Assembly (NCBI RefSeq): GCF_021412585.1
Contig: NZ_JAKCMI010000032.1
Location: 1-64,000 of the forward strand
DNA: 64,000 nucleotides
Direction of reading: 5' to 3'
Origin: Halomonas alkalisoli
Lineage (GTDB): Bacteria > Pseudomonadota > Gammaproteobacteria > Pseudomonadales > Halomonadaceae
Under the pieces are notes generated by a model. That model was not told the DNA's origin. It did no database searches and saw only the letters and a list, made by a program, of their open reading frames with translations. Shown piece after piece: positions 1 through 12,084 of the stretch; position 1 is the stretch's first letter, and each line of letters begins with the position of its first letter. Made by a program: the position numbers and the translations under genes.

Positions 1-9
1 TTGCTCTGG

Positions 10-41
10 TCGATCAGGTAATTCATTGTGAGCACTTGCCG
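10..41 (-). other. 3' arm of pre-16S RNase III processing stem
   Basis: Positions 10-26 are an exact 17-base reverse complement of 1765-1781, on the other side of the 16S gene. After one bulged base, 28-41 continues to pair with 1751-1764 using a few G-U pairs. Such a stem closing the whole 16S loop is the usual RNase III site in rRNA precursors. Confidence 0.8.
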
Positions 42-60
42 CGAGGCGTGATACGTCGTT

Positions 61-1601
<1,541 letters not shown>

Positions 1602-1750
1602 CAAATCATTGCGGTTCTTGCTCAGCCACCACCCGAAGACAACAGCTGAAAGCGAACCAATCTTGGCTCAAGGTCAAAGCTTCTCAAAAAGACCCGAAGG
1701 TCTTCGACGAGTCGCTTGCCTTGAAATGGTGTGACTTCTCACCACCTCAT

Positions 1751-1781
1751 CGACAAGCGCCCACATGAATTACCTGATCGA
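1751..1781 (-). other. 5' arm of pre-16S RNase III processing stem
   Basis: This is the leader-side partner of positions 10-41. The exact 17-base block is 1765-1781; the outer part 1751-1764 pairs with one bulge and G-U wobbles. Confidence 0.8.
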
Positions 1782-1793
1782 TTGTTAAAGAGC
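1782..1793 (-). promoter_or_regulatory. rrn boxA antitermination element
   Basis: On the minus strand this reads GCTCTTTAACAA, the conserved boxA of rRNA leaders that recruits NusB/S10. It sits between the promoters and the processing stem, the expected place. Confidence 0.85.
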
Positions 1794-1900
1794 GGCTCCA
1801 AACTCTCTTCAAAACACAACATGAAGAGCGGAGCGTCTCGCTTGCTGTCGTGGCGACCGACTCTGTCGGCGGCCTCGCCAGCGCCCTGCGAGGAAGGCGT

Positions 1901-1928
1901 ATTCTACTGAAGTGGCTGAGTTTGTCAA
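1901..1928 (-). promoter_or_regulatory. rrn promoter, gene-proximal
   Basis: On the minus strand TTGACA (1928-1923) is separated by 16 bases from TAGAAT (1906-1901). It points toward the 16S gene about 300 bases away. Confidence 0.85.
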
Positions 1929-2003
1929 CTCCCTTCGCTGCCGTCACCGGGGTGATCCTGCCGCGAAGCGCCGCTCGTGCCGGCTGCCTTCAGTGTGGCG
2001 TGC

Positions 2004-2031
2004 ATTCTACCGTCTCCGGCGCTTCTGTCAA
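2004..2031 (-). promoter_or_regulatory. rrn promoter, distal
   Basis: On the minus strand TTGACA (2031-2026), 16 bases, TAGAAT (2009-2004). The element has the same boxes and spacing as the one at 1901-1928, giving a tandem rrn promoter pair. A T-rich stretch just upstream (2047-2055 region) could act as an UP element, and GCACGCC after the -10 is a GC-rich discriminator of the stringent-control type. Confidence 0.85.
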
Positions 2032-2310
2032 TCGCGAATCGCTCTAGCCGATTCAAAAAAAACCAAACAGAAACAAGCACTTTCTCCACTTCCACCGCCG
2101 GTAACGTTTGCCCGTTGCCGGCAGCGGATGCGTACTTTACGGCTTTCCCTGCCCCCCTGCAAGGGGCCTTGTAAAAAAATTTCAGGAAGATGACCGGTCA
2201 ATGACAGAACGATGAGCAGCCACACTATCCACAGGCGTTTTTACAGGTGCTTTCCACAGGCCGTTGGGCCAAGTGCCTGTGGATGGAATGCCCAGCCCAG
2301 AGACGACAAC
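2032..2310. other. non-coding stretch upstream of rrn promoters
   Basis: No gene is supported here. The stretch holds the possible UP element and three sequences resembling DnaA boxes (2225-2233, 2250-2258, and 2278-2286 on the other strand), each with one or two mismatches to TTATCCACA. No further promoter with good boxes was found. Confidence 0.5.
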
Positions 2311-2328
2311 GCCCGCACATGGCGGGCG

Positions 2329-2367
2329 CTGGTAGAGCCACTGACTTGTAATCAGTCGCTCCAGGGA
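2329..2367 (+). pseudogene. tRNA-Thr(TGT)-like fragment
   Basis: Positions 2331-2356 read like the D-arm end (GGTAGAGC) and the complete anticodon arm (CTGACTTGTAATCAGT) of tRNA-Thr with anticodon TGT. There is no matching T-arm (no GTTCGA) and no acceptor stem, so it cannot be a working tRNA. It lies just past the tyrS stop codon. It may be a tRNA remnant from a past recombination or integration event. Confidence 0.5.
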
Positions 2368-2380
2368 AAGGATAAGCTCC

Positions 2381-3580
2381 TTAGCAGAGCGTTACCCGCG
2401 CATAGCGCTTCTTGCCTGCCTGGATGACGTAGCTCTTGCCGGTATCGAGCATATGGTCCTTGGCGACCACCTCGCCATCGACCTTGACCCGACCGTTGCC
2501 CAGCATGTCCTTGGCCTGGGCACTGTTGTTGGCCAGACCCGAGCGATTGAGCACCGCGGCGATGGGCGCCTGGGCACTGCCTTCGAAGTCGACCTCGATC
2601 TCAGGCAGGTCCTCGGGCAGCTCTCCCTCGGCCAACTGGTTGCCGGCAGACCGGTGCGCATTGGCCGCGGCCTCTTCGCCGTGATAGCGAGCGATCAGTT
2701 CACGAGCCAGGATCATCTTGATATCACGCGGGTTGGCACCCTGCTCGGCATCGCGCTTGAGGCTTTCGATCTCTTCGTTGCTCTTCAGCGAGAGCAGCTC
2801 GAAGTAACGCCACATCAGGCTGTCGGGCATGGAAACCAGCTTGTTGAACATGGAGCCGGGCGCCTCATCCACGCCGACATAGTTGCCCAGCGACTTGGAC
2901 ATCTTCTGCACGCCGTCGAGGCCCTCGAGCAGCGGCATGGTGATGACGACCTGGGGCTCCATACCGAAGTGTTTCTGGATCTCTCGCCCCATCAGCAAGT
3001 TGAACGTCTGGTCCGTACCGCCCATCTCCACGTCGGCCTTCAGCGCCACGGAGTCATAGCCCTGCACCAGCGGATAGAGAAACTCATGAATGGAGATCGG
3101 CTGGCTGGACTTGTAGCGCTTGTCGAAGTCGTCTCGCTCGAGCATGCGTGCCACGGTACTCTGGCCGGCCAGCTCGATCATGTCGGCAGCGGTCATGGCG
3201 GAGAACCACTCCGAGTTGAAGCGCACCTCGGTCTTCTCGGGATCGAGGATCTTGAACACCTGCTCCTTGTAGGTCTGGGCGTTGGCGCGGACCTCCTCCT
3301 CGGTAAGCGGCTTGCGCGTGACATTCTTGCCGGTGGGATCGCCGATGCGCCCGGTGAAGTCACCGATGAGGAAGATGACCTCATGCCCGAGTTCCTGAAA
3401 CAGTCGCATCTTGGTCAAAAGCACGCTATGGCCGAGGTGCAGGTCAGGGGCGGTTGGATCGAAACCCGCCTTGATACGCAGCTTGCGACCGGACTCGAGC
3501 TTCTTGACCAGCTCGTCCTCGATCAGGATCTCGTGGGTGCCACGCTTCAGAAGCGCCAGCGCGCTCGCGACATCGGTCAT
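2381..3580 (-). CDS. tyrS: tyrosyl-tRNA synthetase
   Basis: Class I aminoacyl-tRNA synthetase that charges tRNA-Tyr in the cytoplasm. The 399-residue protein shows the HIGH signature as HLGH (48-51), the KMSKS loop (QKMSKSLG, about residue 233), and a C-terminal S4 RNA-binding domain in the last 65 residues. The ATG at 3580 ([11 protein letters not shown]) was chosen because family members begin here; the frame stays open upstream to 3997 but that extension overlaps anmK on the other strand and has no family similarity. It faces anmK divergently, and the rRNA gene lies downstream as in Pseudomonas. Confidence 0.97.
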   Translation of the reverse strand: MTDVASALALLKRGTHEILIEDELVKKLESGRKLRIKAGFDPTAPDLHLGHSVLLTKMRLFQELGHEVIFLIGDFTGRIGDPTGKNVTRKPLTEEEVRANAQTYKEQVFKILDPEKTEVRFNSEWFSAMTAADMIELAGQSTVARMLERDDFDKRYKSSQPISIHEFLYPLVQGYDSVALKADVEMGGTDQTFNLLMGREIQKHFGMEPQVVITMPLLEGLDGVQKMSKSLGNYVGVDEAPGSMFNKLVSMPDSLMWRYFELLSLKSNEEIESLKRDAEQGANPRDIKMILARELIARYHGEEAAANAHRSAGNQLAEGELPEDLPEIEVDFEGSAQAPIAAVLNRSGLANNSAQAKDMLGNGRVKVDGEVVAKDHMLDTGKSYVIQAGKKRYARVTLC

Positions 3581-3698
3581 CGTCTCCGACTCCACACAAT
3601 ACGGTTGCCAGGCCCTGCCCGCAGGGTCCATTGAATGGGGCAGAATGTTAGCATGACTTGGCGCCTCGCGGAGGGGGCTCAGCAACTGGAGTAGAGGA

Positions 3699-4841
3699 AT
3701 GACACTGTTCATCGGCCTGATGTCCGGCACCAGTCTCGACGGCGTCGATGCCGCCCTGGTCGAAATCGACGACCACGGCAAGGCGCACCTGCTCGCCACC
3801 CACGCCGAGCCCATGCCAAACAGCCTGCGCGAATCGTTGCTGGCACTCTGCCAGGCCGAACGCGTGGCGTTTGCCGAGCTGGCCTCGGCCGAGCACGCGT
3901 TCTGCCACCTGCAAGCGACAGCCGTGAAACGGCTGCTGGCTGCCAACGACACGCCGCCCGAGGCTATCGCCGCCATCGGCAGCCACGGCCAGACCATCGA
4001 GCATGCCCCCTGGGGGCATGGCAGGGGGCATGAGGAGGCGCCTGCCTATACCCTGCAGCTGGACAACCCCAGCTTGCTGGCCGAGCTGAGCGGTTGCACG
4101 GTAGTGGCGGACTTCCGCCGCCGCGACCTGGCCGCCGGCGGGCAGGCGGCGCCGCTGGCCCCCGCCTTTCATGAGGCCCTGTTTCGTCGGCCGGGAGCGT
4201 GGCTGTTGGTGCTCAACCTGGGCGGCTTCGCCAACCTGACGCTGCTGCCGCCGGCCGAAAGCGATGCCGAGGTCATCGGCTTCGACACCGGCCCCGCCAA
4301 TGCCCTGATGGATGGCTGGCATGGACGACACCGCGGTGGCCGCTTCGACCCGGATGGTGCCTGGGCCGCCTCGGGACGCGTCGACGAAGCCCTGCTGGAA
4401 CGCTTGCTGGCCGAGCCCTTCTTCCATCGACCGCCGCCGCGCAGCACCGGCCGAGAAGTCTTTCATCTCGACTGGCTGGAAGGTCATTTGACGGGAAGGG
4501 AAGCACCTGAAGATGTGCAGGCCACCTTGTCGGAGCTCACCGCCACCAGTGTCGCCCTCGGAATAGAGATGGCCCGGGAGCGGCTCCAGGCACCGCCGGC
4601 AGCGGCCCTGATTCCCTGCGGCGGCGGCGCCCACAACCCGGACCTGCTAACTCGCCTGGCCCGGCATCTGCCGGAGACTCCCCTGGTACCCAGCAGCGAC
4701 TGGGGCTGGCCGGCCGATTGGCTGGAGGCGGGCGCCTTCGCCTGGCTCGCCTGGCGACGCCTGCAGGGCCTGCCCGGCAACCTGCCCAGCGTCACCGGCG
4801 CCGCCGGCCCACGGGTACTCGGCGGCGTCTACGCTCCATAG
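3699..4841 (+). CDS. anmK: anhydro-N-acetylmuramic acid kinase
   Basis: Phosphorylates and opens the anhydro ring of 1,6-anhydro-MurNAc during recycling of peptidoglycan fragments, giving MurNAc-6-phosphate. The 380-residue protein starts with the family signature [15 protein letters not shown] (about 6-20), has [11 protein letters not shown] in the middle and [10 protein letters not shown] toward the C terminus, all in the expected order for this sugar-kinase fold. It is divergent from tyrS. In Pseudomonas an M23 peptidase gene sits between these two; it is absent here. Confidence 0.95.
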   Translation: MTLFIGLMSGTSLDGVDAALVEIDDHGKAHLLATHAEPMPNSLRESLLALCQAERVAFAELASAEHAFCHLQATAVKRLLAANDTPPEAIAAIGSHGQTIEHAPWGHGRGHEEAPAYTLQLDNPSLLAELSGCTVVADFRRRDLAAGGQAAPLAPAFHEALFRRPGAWLLVLNLGGFANLTLLPPAESDAEVIGFDTGPANALMDGWHGRHRGGRFDPDGAWAASGRVDEALLERLLAEPFFHRPPPRSTGREVFHLDWLEGHLTGREAPEDVQATLSELTATSVALGIEMARERLQAPPAAALIPCGGGAHNPDLLTRLARHLPETPLVPSSDWGWPADWLEAGAFAWLAWRRLQGLPGNLPSVTGAAGPRVLGGVYAP

Positions 4842-4900
4842 CAAGGCAGCGCTGAAGCGACACAGCGATTCAGCCGTGCAGGCAATGATTGAGTGCTTCC

Positions 4901-6043
4901 TTAAAAGTCATCCTCGTCACGCAGGGAGAGCCGCTGCGCCGAATCCTGCGCCTTGGCCAGCACGTCGCTGCCTTCATCCTCGTACTTGATCATCATGCGC
5001 AGGTTGTTGGCCGAGTCGGCGTGCACCAGCGCCACTTCCTCGGTGATCTGCCCAGCCGTGTAGAGCTCGTAGAGCGCCTGGTCGAAGGTCTGCATGCCGA
5101 GATCCCGGGAACGGGCCATGACGTTCTTGATCTCGCCGACGTCGCCCTTGCGGATCAGGTCGGCAATCAGTGGCGAACGCAGCAGTATCTCGATGGCCGG
5201 GCAGCGCCCGCCGTCACGGGTCGGCAGCAGTTGCTGGGCGACGATGGCGTGCAGGTTGAGCGACAGGTCGAGCCAGATCTGTTCGTGCCGCTCATGGGGA
5301 AAGAAGTGAATGATGCGATCCAGCGCCTGGTTGGCGTTATTGGCGTGCAGCGTGGCCAGGCACAGGTGCCCGGTCTCGGCGAAGGTCAGCGCATGCTCCA
5401 TGGTTTCGCGGGTGCGCACCTCGCCGATCAGGACCACATCCGGCGCCTGGCGCAGCGTATTCTTCAGTGCCACCTCGAAGGACTCGGTATCGATCCCCAC
5501 CTCGCGCTGGTTGATAATCGCCTTCTTGTGGGGATGAACGTACTCGATGGGATCCTCGACGCTGATGATATGGCCGCCCACCGTCTCGTTGCGCTGCTGG
5601 ATCATCGACGCCAGGGTGGTCGACTTGCCGGTACCGGTCCCCCCGACCACGAACACCAGGCCACGCTTGAGATTGGCCAGCTCACCCAGCTGTGGCGGCA
5701 GGGAGAGCTCCTCGAGATGGGGGATGTCGAAGGCGATCCGCCGGATCACCATGGCCAACTGACTGCGCTGCTGGAAAGCACTGACCCGGAAGCGGCCGAG
5801 CCCGGACAGGCTCAGGGCGAAGTTGGCTTCCCGGTCGATCCGGAAGCGCTCCCTCAGACCTTCGGGCACCGCCGTATTGACCAGCTCACGGACCTGGGCC
5901 AATGAGAGGCGCTGGTCGCCCAGCGCGGTCAACTTGCCGGCGATCTTGATGGTGGGGGGAGCCTGTACCGAGATCAACAGGTCCGATGCTTCCTTCTGGG
6001 CCATGATGCCCAGCAGCTGCTCCAACCATTCTTGTGCTGTCAT
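4901..6043 (-). CDS. pilU: type IV pilus retraction ATPase PilU
   Basis: Accessory hexameric ATPase that helps PilT retract type IV pili at the inner membrane. The 380-residue protein has an N-terminal PAS-like domain and a RecA-like domain with Walker A GGTGTGKST (134-142), the Asp box region (IISVEDPIEY), Walker B (VVLIGEVR) and the His box (TGHLCLATLHANN). It is longer at the C terminus than PilT, as expected of PilU. It lies 85 bases downstream of pilT on the same strand, so the two are probably co-transcribed. Confidence 0.94.
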   Translation of the reverse strand: MTAQEWLEQLLGIMAQKEASDLLISVQAPPTIKIAGKLTALGDQRLSLAQVRELVNTAVPEGLRERFRIDREANFALSLSGLGRFRVSAFQQRSQLAMVIRRIAFDIPHLEELSLPPQLGELANLKRGLVFVVGGTGTGKSTTLASMIQQRNETVGGHIISVEDPIEYVHPHKKAIINQREVGIDTESFEVALKNTLRQAPDVVLIGEVRTRETMEHALTFAETGHLCLATLHANNANQALDRIIHFFPHERHEQIWLDLSLNLHAIVAQQLLPTRDGGRCPAIEILLRSPLIADLIRKGDVGEIKNVMARSRDLGMQTFDQALYELYTAGQITEEVALVHADSANNLRMMIKYEDEGSDVLAKAQDSAQRLSLRDEDDF

Positions 6044-6128
6044 GTCCCTGCTCCCTTGCCTGTGTCTTTTTTCGCACTTTCAATCAATGGCCCTGAGCCA
6101 GCAACGCCTGCCCCTGCGCCAGCGGGTA

Positions 6129-7160
<1,032 letters not shown>

Positions 7161-7227
7161 GCGGTTCCCCTGCTCCCAGGTAAGGTTCTCTTCAGTATGC
7201 CAGACCTTTTGACATGAAGGACTTCAG

Positions 7228-7944
7228 GTGAGTAATACCACGAATCTCATTCTCGGTGAGTCCCTGGCCGCAGCCCGAGCACGGCTGGCCGATGCCCTGG
7301 CAGCAGCCGGGCGCCCGGCCGAAGACGCGCGCCTGCTGGCGGTCAGCAAGACCAAGCCGGCCGCCATGATCCGGGAAGCCTGGCAGCAGGGGCAGCGAGA
7401 CTTCGGCGAGAATTACGTCCAGGAAGCACTCGCCAAGCAGGGCGAACTCAAGGATCTGGAGGGTATCGTCTGGCATTTCATCGGGCCCCTGCAATCCAAC
7501 AAGACCCGAGAGGTGGCCGAGCACTTTGCCTGGGTACACAGCGTGGACCGTGAGAAGATTGCCCGGCGCCTGAACGATCAACGCCCCGCCGAGCTCGGGC
7601 CGCTGGATATCTGCCTGCAGGTCAATATCAGTGCCGAGCCGAGCAAATCCGGGGTCATGCTAGAGGAGCTTCCGGACCTGGCCGCAGCGGTACTGGCGAT
7701 GCCAGCCCTAAGGCTACGCGGGCTGATGGCCATTCCCGCCCCGGCAGAGGAGTCGTCGGCCCAGCGTGAGCCCTACGCTCGACTACGTCAGGCACTGGAC
7801 AGGCTGCGCAAACGCTTCCCCGATGCACCGCTGGATACCCTGTCGATGGGCATGAGCGCCGACCTGGAAGCCGCCGTGGCGGAAGGCGCCACCCTGGTAC
7901 GATTGGGAACCGCCATCTTTGGCGAGCGGGACCGCGCATCCTGA
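7228..7944 (+). CDS. yggS: YggS family pyridoxal phosphate homeostasis protein
   Basis: PLP-binding alanine-racemase-fold protein without known catalytic activity; it keeps free PLP and amino-acid pools balanced. The PLP lysine is K41 in LLAVSKTKP, and the family blocks FGENYVQE, WHFIGPLQSNKT and LSMGMSADLEAA are all present. It starts with GTG at 7228, preceded at six bases by GAAGGA. It heads a row with proC and yggT, a widely conserved arrangement. Confidence 0.95.
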   Translation: MSNTTNLILGESLAAARARLADALAAAGRPAEDARLLAVSKTKPAAMIREAWQQGQRDFGENYVQEALAKQGELKDLEGIVWHFIGPLQSNKTREVAEHFAWVHSVDREKIARRLNDQRPAELGPLDICLQVNISAEPSKSGVMLEELPDLAAAVLAMPALRLRGLMAIPAPAEESSAQREPYARLRQALDRLRKRFPDAPLDTLSMGMSADLEAAVAEGATLVRLGTAIFGERDRAS

Positions 7945-8008
7945 ACACGAGACTAGTGCGTACCGGCCTTGAGCCGGTCGCTTCATGACGAAAAAAGGAC
8001 AGATCGCA

Positions 8009-8833
8009 ATGGCCAGCAGAGTCACCTTCATCGGCGCCGGCAACATGGCCAGCGCCATCATTGGCGGGATGATCGACAGTGGGCACCCGGCCACCGGCAT
8101 TACCGCCACCTCACCCAGCGATGCCTTCCTGGCGCCGATCCATGAGCGCTACGGCATCCGTACCAATACCGATAATGCCGCTGCGGTACGCGACGCTGAC
8201 GTGGTGGTGCTGGCCGTCAAACCCCAGGTCATGCGGGAAGTCTGCGAGGGGTTGCGCGACACCCTGCAGCGGCAGCGCCCGTTGATCGTCTCGGTGGCCG
8301 CCGGCATCGACGCCGCTACCCTGCAGGCCTGGATGGGTGGCGGCACGGCGCTTGTCCGCTGCATGCCCAACACGCCCTCCCTTGTCGGTGTCGGTGCCGC
8401 CGGGCTGTACGCCACGCCCGAAGTCACCGCCGAACAGCGTACCCAGGCCAGTGAGCTGCTGGGCGCCGTCGGGCTGGTCGAGTGGGTGGAGGAAGAGTCG
8501 CTGCTGGATGCGGTCACGGCCGTTTCCGGCAGTGGCCCCGCCTATTTCTTCCTGATGTTCGAGGCCATGGAGGAGGCCGGCGTGAAACTGGGGCTGCCCG
8601 CCGAGACCGCTCGCCGCCTGGCGATCCAGACCGCACTGGGTGCCGCCCGTATGGCCCAGGAGAGCGAACTCACTCCGGCCCGGCTCAAGCGCAACGTCAT
8701 GTCGCCCGGCGGCACCACCGAGCGTGCCGTGGAGCACCTCGAGCAGGCAGGCCTGCGCACCATGATGATCGACGCCATGGACGCCTGCGCCAAGCGCGCC
8801 CGCGACATGGGCGACGAATTCGCACAGCGCTAG
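8009..8833 (+). CDS. proC: pyrroline-5-carboxylate reductase
   Basis: Last step of proline synthesis: NAD(P)H-dependent reduction of pyrroline-5-carboxylate. Proline is also a compatible solute in halophiles. The Rossmann motif FIGAGNMASAIIGG is at the N terminus, and the C-terminal signature runs from LKRNVMSPGGTTERA. The ATG at 8009 (MASRVTFIGAG) follows an AAAAAAGGA element by ten bases and fits family length (274 residues); an in-frame ATG at 7985 is a less likely start. Confidence 0.95.
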   Translation: MASRVTFIGAGNMASAIIGGMIDSGHPATGITATSPSDAFLAPIHERYGIRTNTDNAAAVRDADVVVLAVKPQVMREVCEGLRDTLQRQRPLIVSVAAGIDAATLQAWMGGGTALVRCMPNTPSLVGVGAAGLYATPEVTAEQRTQASELLGAVGLVEWVEEESLLDAVTAVSGSGPAYFFLMFEAMEEAGVKLGLPAETARRLAIQTALGAARMAQESELTPARLKRNVMSPGGTTERAVEHLEQAGLRTMMIDAMDACAKRARDMGDEFAQR

Positions 8834-8894
8834 CGCTTAGAGGCCGACCGCAACTCGCGGCGGCCTCCCCCGACACGAGAGAAAGGAGCCGAAC

Positions 8895-9476
8895 ATGGGA
8901 AATGCTGGCCTGTTGCTGGTCAACACCCTGATCAATATCTACCTGTTTCTGATGATGCTGCGCTTTCTGCTGCAGGCATCACAGGCCGACTACTACAACC
9001 CCATCAGCCAGTCGGTGGTGAAGATCACCCAGCCGGTGGTGCGCCCCTTCCAGAGCTTCCTGGGCCCGGTAATGGGCCGCTTCGACCTGGCGACCCTGGC
9101 CGCCGCCTTCGTGCTCAAGGCGATCAGCATCGTGGTGATCCTGCAGATCGCCGGCTTCGGCATGCCGCCGATAGCCAACGTCGCCATCGGCGCGGCGGCC
9201 GCCATCGCCAATGCGATCCTCAAGATCTACTTCTTCGCCCTGATCGTGATGATCATCCTCAGCTGGGTGGCCCCCAACGCCAGCCACCCCGGCGCGCTGC
9301 TGGTCATGCAGCTGGTGGAGCCGATCATGGCACCGGTGCGCAAGGTCATCCCGCCGCTGGGCATGATCGACCTGTCGCCCATCGTGGTATTCATCGCCAT
9401 CAGCATCATCGATGGTATCGTGGTTGGCGCCCTGACCCGTGCCGCCGGCATCGCCGGAGCCCTGGTAGGCCTGTAA
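8895..9476 (+). CDS. yggT: YggT family membrane protein
   Basis: Small integral membrane protein with two repeated YggT domains (about residues 5-90 and 105-185), each with two hydrophobic segments. The family is linked to osmotic or shock tolerance in some bacteria but has no settled biochemical role. The typical motif [14 protein letters not shown] appears here as [15 protein letters not shown]. An AAAGGAG site precedes the ATG. Lies between proC and metX. Confidence 0.92.
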   Translation: MGNAGLLLVNTLINIYLFLMMLRFLLQASQADYYNPISQSVVKITQPVVRPFQSFLGPVMGRFDLATLAAAFVLKAISIVVILQIAGFGMPPIANVAIGAAAAIANAILKIYFFALIVMIILSWVAPNASHPGALLVMQLVEPIMAPVRKVIPPLGMIDLSPIVVFIAISIIDGIVVGALTRAAGIAGALVGL

Positions 9477-9525
9477 GCCCATGTCGACTCGTACCGGATC
9501 TCAACGACAGGACGCCGAACCACCA

Positions 9526-10683
9526 ATGCCCGAGCTTCCCGCCGACTCGGTCGGCCTGGTGACGCCACAGACGGCGCACTTCGACGATCCCCTGGACCTG
9601 GCCTGCGGCAAGACGCTGCCGGCCTATGATCTCGTCTATGAAACCTACGGCACGCTCAACGCCGAGCGAACCAATGCCGTGCTGATCTGCCATGCGCTCT
9701 CGGGCCACCACCATGCCGCGGGATTCCACGCTGCCGATGAGCGCAAGCCGGGCTGGTGGGATGCCCACATCGGGCCCGGGAAATCCATCGATACCGATCG
9801 TTTCTTCGTGGTATCACTGAACAACCTGGGAGGCTGCCACGGCAGCACCGGCCCCGTCAGCGTCAATCCGCAGACCGGCCGCCAGTGGGGGCCGGACTTC
9901 CCGATGATGACGGTGGGCGACTGGGTCCACAGCCAGGCCCGCCTGGCCGATCGCCTGGGCATCGAGCGCTTCGCCGCCGTGATCGGCGGCAGCCTGGGTG
10001 GGATGCAGGTGCTGCAATGGAGCCTGGCCTACCCCGAACGCATCGCCAATGGCGTCGTCATTGCCGCCACGCCGAAACTGTCGGCCCAGAACATCGCCTT
10101 CAACGAAGTGGCGCGCCAGGCCATCCGTTCCGACCCCGACTTCCACGACGGCTGGTACAACGAGCACGGCAAGGTCCCGCGCCGCGGCCTCAAGCTGGCG
10201 CGCATGGTGGGGCATATCACCTACCTGTCGGAAGACGCCATGGGCAGCAAGTTCGGCCGCGACCTGCGCAGCGAGGATCTCAACTTCGGCTACGGCGTGG
10301 AGTTCCAGGTGGAGTCTTACCTGCGCCATCAAGGCGATACCTTCTCGAGCTCCTTCGATGCCAACACCTATCTGCTGATGACCAAGGCCCTCGACTATTT
10401 CGACCCGGCGGCGGTGCACGGCGGCGTCCTGGCCAAGGCGGTGAAACCGGCGCAGTGCCCCTTCCTGGTGGTCAGCTTCACCAGTGACTGGCGCTTCCCC
10501 CCCTCCCGCTCCCAGGAGCTGGCCAACGCCCTGATCCGCGCCGGCAAGTCGGTGAGCTACGTGAACATCGACTCCCCCCACGGCCATGATGCCTTTCTCC
10601 TGCCGGAGCCACGCTATCAGGCCGTCTTCGCCGCCTTCATGTCCCGTGCGGCCCGGGAACTGGGCCTGGAGGAGCGCTCATGA
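9526..10683 (+). CDS. metX: homoserine O-acyltransferase MetX
   Basis: Activates homoserine at the first committed step of methionine synthesis, by acylation from acetyl- or succinyl-CoA. Alpha/beta hydrolase fold with nucleophile Ser in GGSLGGMQ (about residue 156), the Asp in SFTSDWR and the His in PHGHDAF. Gammaproteobacterial MetX proteins often prefer succinyl-CoA; the sequence alone does not let me decide. Start 9526 ([12 protein letters not shown]) matches the Pseudomonas N terminus; an in-frame ATG at 9481, four bases after yggT, would add 15 residues. The stop overlaps the metW start. Confidence 0.93.
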   Translation: MPELPADSVGLVTPQTAHFDDPLDLACGKTLPAYDLVYETYGTLNAERTNAVLICHALSGHHHAAGFHAADERKPGWWDAHIGPGKSIDTDRFFVVSLNNLGGCHGSTGPVSVNPQTGRQWGPDFPMMTVGDWVHSQARLADRLGIERFAAVIGGSLGGMQVLQWSLAYPERIANGVVIAATPKLSAQNIAFNEVARQAIRSDPDFHDGWYNEHGKVPRRGLKLARMVGHITYLSEDAMGSKFGRDLRSEDLNFGYGVEFQVESYLRHQGDTFSSSFDANTYLLMTKALDYFDPAAVHGGVLAKAVKPAQCPFLVVSFTSDWRFPPSRSQELANALIRAGKSVSYVNIDSPHGHDAFLLPEPRYQAVFAAFMSRAARELGLEERS

Positions 10684-11282
10684 TGCGAGCCGACCTGGAA
10701 CTGATTCACCGCTGGATTCCCCAGGGAGCGCACATCCTCGACCTGGCCTGCGGCGACGGCACCCTGCTCGAGGCGCTGGCCCGGGACAAGGGCGTCAGCG
10801 GCTATGGCCTGGAGATCGATCCGGAGGGCATTACCGCCTGCATCGAGAAAGGCGTCAACGTCATCGAGCAGAATCTCGACGAGGGCCTGGTCAACTTCGA
10901 GGATGACACCTACGATCTGGTGGTCATGACCCAGGCGCTGCAGGCGCTGCGCCGCCCCGACCGGATGCTCGACGAGATGCTGCGGGTCGCCGACGAGTGC
11001 ATCATCACCTTCCCCAACTTCGCCTACTGGCGGCACCGGGTGCACCTGGGCATTCGCGGCTACATGCCGGTCTCCAAGACACTGCCCCACGCCTGGTACG
11101 ATACGCCCAACATTCATCTGTCGACCTTCAACGACTTCGAGCACCTGTGTCGCGAGAAGGACCTGACGATCACCGACCGGGCCGTGGGAATACGCGACCA
11201 TGAGGGCCACTGGGCCTCGCGGCTTTGGCCCAACCTGTTCGGCGAGATCGCCATCTTCCGCATCAGCCGGCGGCAAGGTTAA
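10680..11282 (+). CDS. metW: methionine biosynthesis protein MetW
   Basis: SAM-methyltransferase-fold protein that works with MetX; its exact role is still described mainly through the MetX partnership. Motif I is [15 protein letters not shown] (about 19-33). Also present are PNFAYWRHR and [16 protein letters not shown], hallmarks of MetW. ATG overlaps the metX stop (ATGA), so translation is probably coupled. 200 residues, normal length. Confidence 0.95.
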   Translation: MMRADLELIHRWIPQGAHILDLACGDGTLLEALARDKGVSGYGLEIDPEGITACIEKGVNVIEQNLDEGLVNFEDDTYDLVVMTQALQALRRPDRMLDEMLRVADECIITFPNFAYWRHRVHLGIRGYMPVSKTLPHAWYDTPNIHLSTFNDFEHLCREKDLTITDRAVGIRDHEGHWASRLWPNLFGEIAIFRISRRQG

Positions 11283-11299
11283 GACAAGAGGGAATCACG

Positions 11300-11755
11300 A
11301 TGACATATCGAACCGCTCTGACACACCTGCCTGTGCTGCTGCTTCTCTGCCTGGCGCTCCCCTTGCAGGCCCAGCAGTACGAGCAGGTGGGCGACTATCA
11401 AGTGCACTACAGCGCCGTCAGCACCAGCTTCCTCAGCGCGGACGTGGCCGCCGAGCATGGCATCCAGCGCAGCCCGGCCATGGCGCTGGTCAATGTCAGC
11501 GTGCTCCAAGAGCTCGAGGATGGCACCATGCGGGCGGTAAACGCCCCGGTCAGCGGCAAGGTCGGCACGGTCGGCGGCAGCTCGCCTGCGTCCCTCTCCT
11601 TCCGCTCGCTGCGCACCGGCGACAGCGTGTCGCAGATTGCGCTCTTCCGGATCATCGAAGACGAACCCATGCGCTTCGACCTCGAGGTCCGCCACGACCG
11701 CAACCAGGCACCCGCCGAGGTCGGCTTCATCCAGCGCTTCACCATCGATCGATGA
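11300..11755 (+). CDS. DUF4426 periplasmic protein
   Basis: Exported protein of 151 residues. A clear signal peptide (LPVLLLLCLALPLQAQQ, cleavage likely around residue 25) precedes a small beta-rich domain. The same gene follows metW in Pseudomonas and relatives. No biochemical function is known to me. ATG at 11300 follows AGAGGGA. The stop overlaps the next start (ATGA at 11752). Confidence 0.85.
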   Translation: MTYRTALTHLPVLLLLCLALPLQAQQYEQVGDYQVHYSAVSTSFLSADVAAEHGIQRSPAMALVNVSVLQELEDGTMRAVNAPVSGKVGTVGGSSPASLSFRSLRTGDSVSQIALFRIIEDEPMRFDLEVRHDRNQAPAEVGFIQRFTIDR

Positions 11756-12084
11756 GCCGCCTCCGGCTGGCCCACCGGACCGAACTCGACGCCACCTCGG
11801 CACTGGGTTTACGCCTGCCCGATGGCCGCGACGTGCTGCTGGTAAAGGTCCACGGGTGCATCAGCGCCTTCGTCAATCGCTGCCCCCATCAGGGGGTCAT
11901 GCTGCAGGCGGAACCGAACGTCTTTCTCGAAGCGGGTGGGGAGCTGATCCAGTGCGCCATGCACGGCGCCCTGTTCCTGCCCGACACCGGCGAGTGCGTC
12001 TTCGGCCCCTGCCAGGGGCGCCACCTGGAGCCGGTAGCGGTATCAGTCGACGCCGAGGGCAATATCCAGCTGGCGGGTGAGTGA
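11752..12084 (+). CDS. Rieske 2Fe-2S domain protein
   Basis: A 110-residue stand-alone Rieske protein. The cluster ligands are plain: C44-P-H46 and C68-A-M-H71, spaced as in Rieske ferredoxins and small Rieske subunits. It would carry electrons for an oxygenase or reductase, but no such partner lies nearby. It overlaps the DUF4426 stop and its 3' end overlaps sfsA, transcribed toward it, by 42 bases. In Pseudomonas the gene at this place is rdgB. Confidence 0.88.
   Translation: MSRLRLAHRTELDATSALGLRLPDGRDVLLVKVHGCISAFVNRCPHQGVMLQAEPNVFLEAGGELIQCAMHGALFLPDTGECVFGPCQGRHLEPVAVSVDAEGNIQLAGE

Noticed and set aside
2225-2286. A replication origin next to the rRNA operon
   Set aside because: Only imperfect DnaA-like boxes, no AT-rich unwinding region, and no dnaA/dnaN genes nearby.
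3581-3997. N-terminal extension of TyrS
   Set aside because: Open by chance, overlaps anmK on the other strand, and TyrS proteins start at the ATG at 3580.
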